NCBI RefSeq assembly: GCF_004365705.1 | Contig: NZ_SOBN01000001.1 | Coordinates: 5,566,001 to 5,630,000, forward strand | DNA from: Streptomyces sp. 846.5 | GTDB lineage: Bacteria; Actinomycetota; Actinomycetes; Streptomycetales; Streptomycetaceae | Length of the DNA stretch: 64,000 nt | Direction of reading: 5' to 3' | Part shown: piece after piece, positions 56,463-61,789 of the stretch | Position numbering within the stretch: position 1 is the stretch's first letter | Layout: every line of letters begins with the position of its first letter | Translations under genes and position numbers: made by a program | The notes under the pieces: generated by a model | The model's input: only the letters and a program-made list of their open reading frames with translations | Databases searched by the model: none | What the model was told of the DNA's origin: nothing

Positions 56463-56687
56463 TCACCCCCTTCTCGTTTCTGTGCCAGCCGAGGCGTCAT
56501 CTGTGTCTCCCCGGCGAGCAGCCTGCTCGGCTTGCGCCTCACGCTCCGCTTCGGCAACCGCCAGGCTGATGAGCGCCCTGGAGAGCTTGCGGATGTCGGG
56601 CGGGTCGCGTCTGACCCCCCGCACCGTGAACCGGCGCTCCTCGCGATGTGCCTGTTCCTTCTTATTCCTCCTTTGTCTTGAAACCAT
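56463..56687 (-). CDS. small basic hypothetical protein
   Basis: The product has 74 residues, highly charged (RRNKKEQAHREERRFTVRGVRRD), then a helix (SRALISLAVAEAEREAQAEQAARR). It starts at ATG 56687 behind AAAGGAGGTGACCAT, the complete anti-Shine-Dalgarno complement, and ends just before the TraD-like start. A nucleic-acid-binding or transfer accessory role is possible but unproven. Confidence 0.65.
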   Translation of the reverse strand: MVSRQRRNKKEQAHREERRFTVRGVRRDPPDIRKLSRALISLAVAEAEREAQAEQAARRGDTDDASAGTETRRG

Positions 56688-56706
56688 ATGGTCACCTCCT
56701 TTCATG

Positions 56707-56796
56707 CTGTGTGTTGACGAAAATCAACACACAGCCATATATCACTTATCGTTGATTTCGATCAACGCGTCAATGGAATTTGTTGATTCCACAACG
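56707..56796. promoter_or_regulatory. GTTGA/TCAAC operator array before the TraD block
   Basis: An 11-bp perfect dyad GCTGTGTGTTG (56707-56717) with CAACACACAGC (56726-56736) contains GTTGACGAAAATCAAC; a second dyad CGTTGAT-TTCG-ATCAACG lies at 56751-56768, and a weaker GTTG...CAAC at 56783-56796. Three related sites about 30-40 bases apart in an AT-rich gap fit an operator array, probably for the element's Xre protein. Confidence 0.65.
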
Positions 56797-56830
56797 CTTG
56801 ACCTCTGTCGAGCGGCACTCGTTCTGTTGG

Positions 56831-57043
56831 CTACCATTTCGAGCGTCTCCATCGCACAATGGCGACCGCGATCCACGTGACCGCCAGCAGCGCTATGCCA
56901 CTGACGAGCCAGGGCAAGACGGGACGCAGGAATGCGACGGTGAGGTTGATTGCGATCGTGGCACCGAGGATCAGCAAGCTGGCGTGGAAGACCCACGCGA
57001 ACGGATTGCTCATCGGAGACTCGGATTTCTTCTCGCCGCTCAT
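56831..57043 (-). CDS. small two-helix membrane protein
   Basis: The product has 70 residues with two hydrophobic helices (AWVFHASLLILGATIAINL and VLPWLVSGIALLAVTWIAVAI) and a basic C-terminus RWRRSKW. Its ATG (57043) overlaps the stop of the methyltransferase gene, so it is translated after it. A later ATG at 57013 is possible. No family is recognised. Confidence 0.65.
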   Translation of the reverse strand: MSGEKKSESPMSNPFAWVFHASLLILGATIAINLTVAFLRPVLPWLVSGIALLAVTWIAVAIVRWRRSKW

Positions 57044-57639
57044 ACGGTCCGCCCGTCGCGGCTGCGACGGTCCGGAACCGGGTAGCCCGGAATCGACATG
57101 TCGGCGTCGACCTCGTTGCCCCACACGAACCACGGCCGACTGCTCGGCGGCCGGCGCCTGGCGAACAGCTCCACGTACGGGCCCGGCGACAGACGCTCGA
57201 TGAGTGCGTACTGCTCTTCGGGCTTGTGGGAGTGGTCTTGTACGGGCGCAGTGATCCAGGTCGGTTGCGCCCGGAACTGCACTGGTGCTTTGCCGCGCGT
57301 CCCGAAGAGCAGATGCTCCGTCGAGTTGCGCAGGTAGTTGCCCAGACCCAGACGGAACTTGATCCACGTCAGGGGGGAGCGGACCGTGAAGCCCCACGCC
57401 TCGGCGACGTCGTAACCCTCGCGCAGCGTGGCGTTCGTAACCCACAACCACAGGTGGGCATCCTCCTCGGCCAGTTCGGCAACTGGCATAGCCTTGATCT
57501 GCTCCAGGCTCATGAGCGGGTAGTGCTGCTCCGCGCCTCGTCCGCCTCGCTGCTGGATCTCCCACGGGGGGTCGGCCAAGATCGTGCGGAACTTGAGCGG
57601 AACGCGTGATGGGATGGTTTCGTTGGTGTTGTTTGTCAT
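57040..57639 (-). CDS. MT-A70-family DNA adenine methyltransferase
   Basis: The protein has 199 residues. Catalytic DPPW appears in TILADPPWEIQQRGG, and the SAM-site elements LWLWVTN and EHLLFGTRG follow, the MT-A70 layout that gives N6-methyladenine. The C-terminus has YVELFARRRP. On mobile elements such orphan enzymes protect against restriction or mark the element's DNA. No cognate endonuclease is next to it. ATG 57639 follows AAAGGAGAAAAAG. Confidence 0.88.
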   Translation of the reverse strand: MTNNTNETIPSRVPLKFRTILADPPWEIQQRGGRGAEQHYPLMSLEQIKAMPVAELAEEDAHLWLWVTNATLREGYDVAEAWGFTVRSPLTWIKFRLGLGNYLRNSTEHLLFGTRGKAPVQFRAQPTWITAPVQDHSHKPEEQYALIERLSPGPYVELFARRRPPSSRPWFVWGNEVDADMSIPGYPVPDRRSRDGRTV

Positions 57640-57775
57640 ATCTTTTTCTCCTTTCTTATTCCGGCGTTGGGGCGCAGGGGGCCTGACGGGCGACAGCTCG
57701 TGCTGCCACTCGTAGGTGTGCGATTGCCGGGATCCGAATCTAGTTATGACGCGGGAGAGCAGGCTGGGAAACCGT

Positions 57776-57815
57776 CGGTTCGGTCGAATATTCGGGCGAT
57801 TATTCGACCGAACCG
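57776..57815. promoter_or_regulatory. 15-bp perfect inverted repeat before the methyltransferase
   Basis: CGGTTCGGTCGAATA (57776-57790) pairs fully with TATTCGACCGAACCG (57801-57815) around a ten-base loop. Inside are two near-palindromes, CGAATATTCG and CGATTATTCG. It sits between the VWA gene end and the methyltransferase start; operator or terminator. Confidence 0.65.
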
Positions 57816-57844
57816 AGCGCGGTCGTCCCCTCTCACCTACTGCT

Positions 57845-58621
57845 TTACGCAAGGGGAGTGGGTGACGGAAAAGGCGTTGTGGAATCGGCGACAGGCGCAG
57901 CAGCCGAATGTGTCAGAACGGCTTTATGAACATGGCTGCCTGGACGGTGTGCGACCAAGCTGGAGAACAGCGCTCGTGCGACCGCACCGGGTGGATCACC
58001 CCGCTCGATGTGCGTCACGGTGATTCGTTCATCAAGTGCGTCCGCAGCCAGGTGAGCGCCGAGGACAACGGCGTGCACGTCTCCGGGGAAGGTGGCCAAC
58101 TCGGAGAACACGTTGGCCGGTTCAGGGTCCAGCAACCAGAAGTCTGAGAGCACGACGAGTGTCGCCTCGTGGTCTGGGTGCGCCTCGGCGATCTCGACGG
58201 CTCGACGCAGGCTCGGACGCAGCTCGCTCGAACCAGCACCGTCCGCCGGGACATGCAGGCCAGACTTCAGCCTCGTGAGCCCACGCCGGGTGATCGGCAC
58301 TGGCCCGACGTCGCCGCGTGACGGGGTGTCGAAGTGCATGACGACGCCCAGCTCATGCTGTGCGCCGTTCCGAGCGACGACTGAGAAGGCGCGGGCCACT
58401 TCGGCAAACCGGTTCGACAGCGGATCTGTCCCTGCAGGGCTGGTCACCGAACCGGAGTTGTCGAAGTCGGCGATCAGGAGCGTCGGTACTTCGGAGGGGT
58501 GGCCCGGATTGCCGAGCCTGTAGTCGGTGCGGCCAGGCCAGGCCGGCGCATTCCGCGTCGGGGAGCTGAGAAGGTGACTTGGTGCGAGGGCGCTAGGGAG
58601 CAGGGTGGTGCGGAGGCTCAC
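57845..58621 (-). CDS. cytosolic von Willebrand A-like protein
   Basis: The protein has 258 residues. A strand-plus-MIDAS motif reads LLIADFDNSGSVTS (DxSxS), with further MIDAS-like SEL and SDFWLLD stretches, so a VWA domain with a metal site fills about residues 45-210. The tail is Ser/Pro/Ala-rich. GTG 58621 overlaps the upstream membrane-protein stop (GTGA). It probably works with the two upstream genes as a protein-protein adhesion or assembly module. Confidence 0.75.
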   Translation of the reverse strand: MSLRTTLLPSALAPSHLLSSPTRNAPAWPGRTDYRLGNPGHPSEVPTLLIADFDNSGSVTSPAGTDPLSNRFAEVARAFSVVARNGAQHELGVVMHFDTPSRGDVGPVPITRRGLTRLKSGLHVPADGAGSSELRPSLRRAVEIAEAHPDHEATLVVLSDFWLLDPEPANVFSELATFPGDVHAVVLGAHLAADALDERITVTHIERGDPPGAVARALFSSLVAHRPGSHVHKAVLTHSAAAPVADSTTPFPSPTPLA

Positions 58622-59706
58622 GCCGCACCACCTCGGCGGATCCGTCTCCCGATGACTCCACCCTGCTCACTGACCGGGAAGCCATGCCCGAGTACCTGCG
58701 GGTTTCGGCGTTGCACCCGCCAAGAGAGTGAGTCCACGCGTTTGCCGGCTGCCTGGCCGCGCAGCTGATGCTCGGCGTGCAGGGAACGTGCGGCTTCCTC
58801 GGCCTCCGCTTGGCGCCTGAACACGGGGGAGGTCACCAGCTTGAGGTAGCGCCTCTCGGCCTTGTGGATGCGCCGGGCCATGGTTCCGAGCAGGTCTGCC
58901 ACCTCATCGGCAGCCGAGAAGCCGAGCAGGCCCGACCCGATGGCCGTGGCTGCGGCGAGGAGACCAAACGTCAGCCCCGATGCGTTGCCCTCGATGCTGG
59001 TTCGCAGGTTGAAGATCCCGACTGCCACCAACGCCACCACGGTGATCGAGAGTAGCCCGATGAGCTTGACGATCCCCAGGCCGCCGTCCTCGGCGGTGAA
59101 CAGATGGCGGTAGCGTCGTTCGTCGTCGGTGAGGGACTCGGGATCGCGTTGCCTGCTTCGGGCCATCCGTATGTATTTGAGCTCCGCCCCTACCAGTCCG
59201 GCGCACGCCGCCGCGAGACCAGACGCGAGCGACTGCCCGAACGCTATGGACGGGACGTCACCGTTGGTGATCGCCGCCGACCAGACACCAGCGGTGTCGC
59301 CGAACCAAAGCACCGGCCAACAGATCCAGTACCGCAGCTTGGCCCCGGACTCCCGCCGCACGTGAGGGGAGAGCAGCCGCGCAGCGTGCTGGTAGTCCGC
59401 CTGTGCCTGGCGAACTTCGCTCTCTCGCTCTGATGCCAGGAACTCCGCTCCCGCGGCGGCCCGGTCAAGACCGCGTGCCCGCACCTGGAACTGACGAGCC
59501 GCACGCTCGCCCTCGGCCGGCCAGATCAGCTCCTGCTCGTCGGCCAGCGCGTGGTACTCCTGCTCGGCATACGTCACGCCAACGCTTGCGGGTCGAGGGT
59601 GACCACCCACCTCGTCCAGTCGAGGGAGGGAGATAGCGTCTGCCTCCTGCGTCCAGGCATCTGTAGACGCTCTCGGTCCGCTGCTCAGTCGCCTCACGCC
59701 AGTCAC
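58618..59706 (-). CDS. four-helix membrane protein of the VWA operon
   Basis: The protein has 362 residues. A soluble N-terminal part (about 1-125, with a helical EQEYHALADEQELIW stretch) is followed by helices YWICWPVLWFGDTAGVW, SLASGLAAACAGLVGAEL, VKLIGLLSITVVALVAVGI and GLTFGLLAAATAIGSGLLGF, then a charged helical C-terminus. GTG 59706 overlaps the lipoprotein stop. No family is recognised. Its place between a lipoprotein and a cytosolic VWA protein suggests a membrane link. Confidence 0.7.
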   Translation of the reverse strand: MTGVRRLSSGPRASTDAWTQEADAISLPRLDEVGGHPRPASVGVTYAEQEYHALADEQELIWPAEGERAARQFQVRARGLDRAAAGAEFLASERESEVRQAQADYQHAARLLSPHVRRESGAKLRYWICWPVLWFGDTAGVWSAAITNGDVPSIAFGQSLASGLAAACAGLVGAELKYIRMARSRQRDPESLTDDERRYRHLFTAEDGGLGIVKLIGLLSITVVALVAVGIFNLRTSIEGNASGLTFGLLAAATAIGSGLLGFSAADEVADLLGTMARRIHKAERRYLKLVTSPVFRRQAEAEEAARSLHAEHQLRGQAAGKRVDSLSWRVQRRNPQVLGHGFPVSEQGGVIGRRIRRGGAA

Positions 59707-60551
59707 CGACCCTCGTATGCGTAGTCGGTGACGGAGACACACTTGGCCGCGCCACTCTTGTGGCACAGGGCGTTGTAGTAGTCGACCAGGCCCTCGACGA
59801 CATCGGAGCGGGGCGGAGCTCCGACCACGCGGCCGAGCCCAGCCACGACCACGGAGGCGTTCGGCAGCTTTGGCATCGCCGTGTCATCCGCCAGCTCCGC
59901 AAGCTCATCCTTGCTGAGCGGCCCCGTGTCGAGGTGGATACCGATGTTCTGGAATCCATCGGTAAGCATGAAGAGATGCAGTCGGAAGTTCCCGCCCACC
60001 TGGCGGATCCACTCGCTGGCCAGACGATACTGCGCCGTGATGTCGCTGCCCCCGCCCGGCAGCGCAGCGACCGCAGGGCCGTAGGCGTTCCGGATCTGCG
60101 TCATGGTGTCGTCCACCATGGCTCCCACTCGCTTTAGCCGAGCGTTGTCGGTCGCGCCGTACGGGGAGAGCGGTTCGTCGAGAAGGGTCGTCGTCGCAGC
60201 GCTGGAAGACGAGAACACGCTCACCCGCAGACGGCCGGAACAGATAGCCGTCTCGCGGACGATGGCCTGGATGGCGGTCATCCGCTCGTTGGTGATGTTC
60301 TGGGCCGCGCTGGAGCCCGTCCCATCGATCTGGATGTCGGTGGCGGGCGGCGCGGAGACGTTGCAGGTGGCGAGGATCTGCTTGTCCTGGGCCAATTCCC
60401 TGCTCGGGGACGAGCTGCCGCCGCACGCGGTCAGGGCCGCGGCCATTGCCAGCGCGCCCGTGATGAGGAACGCCTGGCGCACTCGGCGCGGGCTCGGTGC
60501 GGAGAGGCGGGGGGAAAGAGCGTCGGCCTTGATGTGTCCGTTCTTGAGCAT
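59703..60551 (-). CDS. lipoprotein with a von Willebrand A-like domain
   Basis: The protein has 282 residues. A basic start and hydrophobic core end in the lipobox ALTAC near residue 43, so it is anchored outside the membrane. The mature part has TDIQIDGTGSSAAQ, a MIDAS-like DxTxS, and HLFMLTDGFQNIG with the DG of the third MIDAS loop. It is an extracytoplasmic VWA protein, a type used in surface attachment. ATG 60551 follows GGAGGCACCCT. Confidence 0.75.
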   Translation of the reverse strand: MLKNGHIKADALSPRLSAPSPRRVRQAFLITGALAMAAALTACGGSSSPSRELAQDKQILATCNVSAPPATDIQIDGTGSSAAQNITNERMTAIQAIVRETAICSGRLRVSVFSSSSAATTTLLDEPLSPYGATDNARLKRVGAMVDDTMTQIRNAYGPAVAALPGGGSDITAQYRLASEWIRQVGGNFRLHLFMLTDGFQNIGIHLDTGPLSKDELAELADDTAMPKLPNASVVVAGLGRVVGAPPRSDVVEGLVDYYNALCHKSGAAKCVSVTDYAYEGR

Positions 60552-60610
60552 AGGGTGCCTCCGATCTGGGATGGATATTTCGGGTTCGGGATTTCGATGG
60601 GCGTTCCTTT

Positions 60611-60647
60611 CGGGGTCGGGGCTCCGTATAGGGGAGCCCCGACCCCG
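60611..60647. terminator. 15-bp hairpin between the small gene and the lipoprotein gene
   Basis: CGGGGTCGGGGCTCC (60611-60625) pairs perfectly with GGAGCCCCGACCCCG (60633-60647). TTTT follows on the plus strand, while the leftward side lacks a T-tract. It could attenuate the leftward operon after its first gene. Confidence 0.6.
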
Positions 60648-60657
60648 AGGGTTTTCG

Positions 60658-60852
60658 CTACGGCTTGTGACGCCGCTTCTCTTCCAGCCGGGTGCGTCGA
60701 CGTTCCTTGGCGTCGCCGGCGGCCTGCACCGTGTTGGATGCTGCGTCCTTGTGGCCGAGCTCCTTCGCGAGGCTGGCCGCTTCCTCTATCTGCTCGTCGA
60801 TCTGGGCACGCTCGACCTTGTGCACGAGCTTGGTGTAGCCGTTTCGGGGCAT
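60658..60852 (-). CDS. small charged helical protein
   Basis: The product has 64 residues, almost all helix: VERAQIDEQIEEAASLAKELG then ASNTVQAAGDAKERRRTRLEEKRRHK. It is the first gene of the leftward operon, with GAAAGGAG before ATG 60852. A coiled-coil or nucleic-acid-binding role is possible; no family is recognised. Confidence 0.65.
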   Translation of the reverse strand: MPRNGYTKLVHKVERAQIDEQIEEAASLAKELGHKDAASNTVQAAGDAKERRRTRLEEKRRHKP

Positions 60853-60960
60853 GGAGGGGCTCCTTTCGATTTCGGGGGTATGAAGCGGGACCTTCTCCTG
60901 GTGAGGAGGATTTCTCCCGCTGAAATCAAAGCTAGAAGCTGCCCTCTCTCGGCACCATTG

Positions 60961-61022
60961 CTTGCCGCCTGACTTGCCGCTCGCTCATAAGCATTTGTAC
61001 GAGCGGCAAGTCAAGCGGCAAG
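60961..61022. repeat. 23-bp inverted repeat of four CTTGCCGC octamers
   Basis: The left arm (60961-60983) holds two CTTGCCGC copies 12 bases apart; the right arm (61000-61022) is its inverse with one mismatch, so four octamers surround a 16-base AT-rich centre. The inner 13 bp of the arms match perfectly. It lies in the 274-base divergent gap (60853-61126), which otherwise holds only the promoter elements. The pattern resembles iterons, a partition site, an oriT half or a double operator. Confidence 0.8.
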
Positions 61023-61071
61023 CCCTTGACCATGGACACGGCGCATGGCATACGCGCATGCGGTATAGATA

Positions 61072-61100
61072 TTGAAAGGCCAGAAAGAATGTGCCATAGT
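61072..61100 (+). promoter_or_regulatory. candidate promoter of the cargo operon
   Basis: TTGAAA (61072-61077) and CATAGT (61095-61100) are 17 bases apart, 26 bases before the ATG at 61127. It fits a housekeeping promoter in an AT-rich gap, next to the octamer repeat. Confidence 0.5.
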
Positions 61101-61126
61101 TGATCTTATAAGTAAGGAAATAAATT

Positions 61127-61708
61127 ATGGAGAGTGAGCCAAGGCCATCAGCAGAGGCGCAAGAGTGGAAAACCAAACTACCGACGGACTACAGGCCATC
61201 GCCAGAGCGATTACATGACTTGCCGCCTTCGGCCTTCAATCTTGAATTTTTGGAACCGGATCAAGTGGCGAGCTTGGTACTTGCTCTCGACATTGCAAGT
61301 AGCAGAAACGGCCGTAGCCCTGAGATCGACATCGCTGAGCACGATGAGCAGAATATGACCCTGTTTACGGGCCTCATGCAGCGCGATCTTACATGTCTAC
61401 CTGCTCGCGATTTAGTAAAGGCGCGCGGCGTTTATGCTGCGCTCGCTACTCATTCAGAATCCGGTGTTCGCGCCCTTGTCAGCGATGTCATGGATTCACT
61501 GTTGCAATTCGAACTGGACGACTACACTGCCCGGCAACCAGTCATCGATCTCTGGGTGGCGCTCTTGCAGGACGCAGACCCCAATGTCCGAGAAGGTGTC
61601 CACTGGTCCATTTCCCGTGCCGTCCATTCCGACTGGCTTGACGAACCCACGGCCCGCTACCTCGACAGCAAGCTCCCGGAAGGCTGGCAACGAGAGGACT
61701 GGTGGTAG
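61127..61708 (+). CDS. small helical protein, first gene of the cargo block
   Basis: The protein has 193 residues, acidic and helical, with a HEAT-like stretch (VIDLWVALLQDADPNVREGVHWSI) and a Trp-rich end (WQREDWW). No catalytic motif or signal peptide is seen. AAGGAAATAAATT precedes ATG 61127. Codon usage is less GC-biased than in the host genes. It precedes the STAND-type gene by 81 bases and is probably its partner or inhibitor. Confidence 0.7.
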   Translation: MESEPRPSAEAQEWKTKLPTDYRPSPERLHDLPPSAFNLEFLEPDQVASLVLALDIASSRNGRSPEIDIAEHDEQNMTLFTGLMQRDLTCLPARDLVKARGVYAALATHSESGVRALVSDVMDSLLQFELDDYTARQPVIDLWVALLQDADPNVREGVHWSISRAVHSDWLDEPTARYLDSKLPEGWQREDWW

Positions 61709-61789
61709 ACGGTGCTGATCGTCGCTGATTTGGTGCGCCACTAGCGCAGCGAGTTGCTAGCCCCCGGACTCCTGTCGCTACATACTGAG

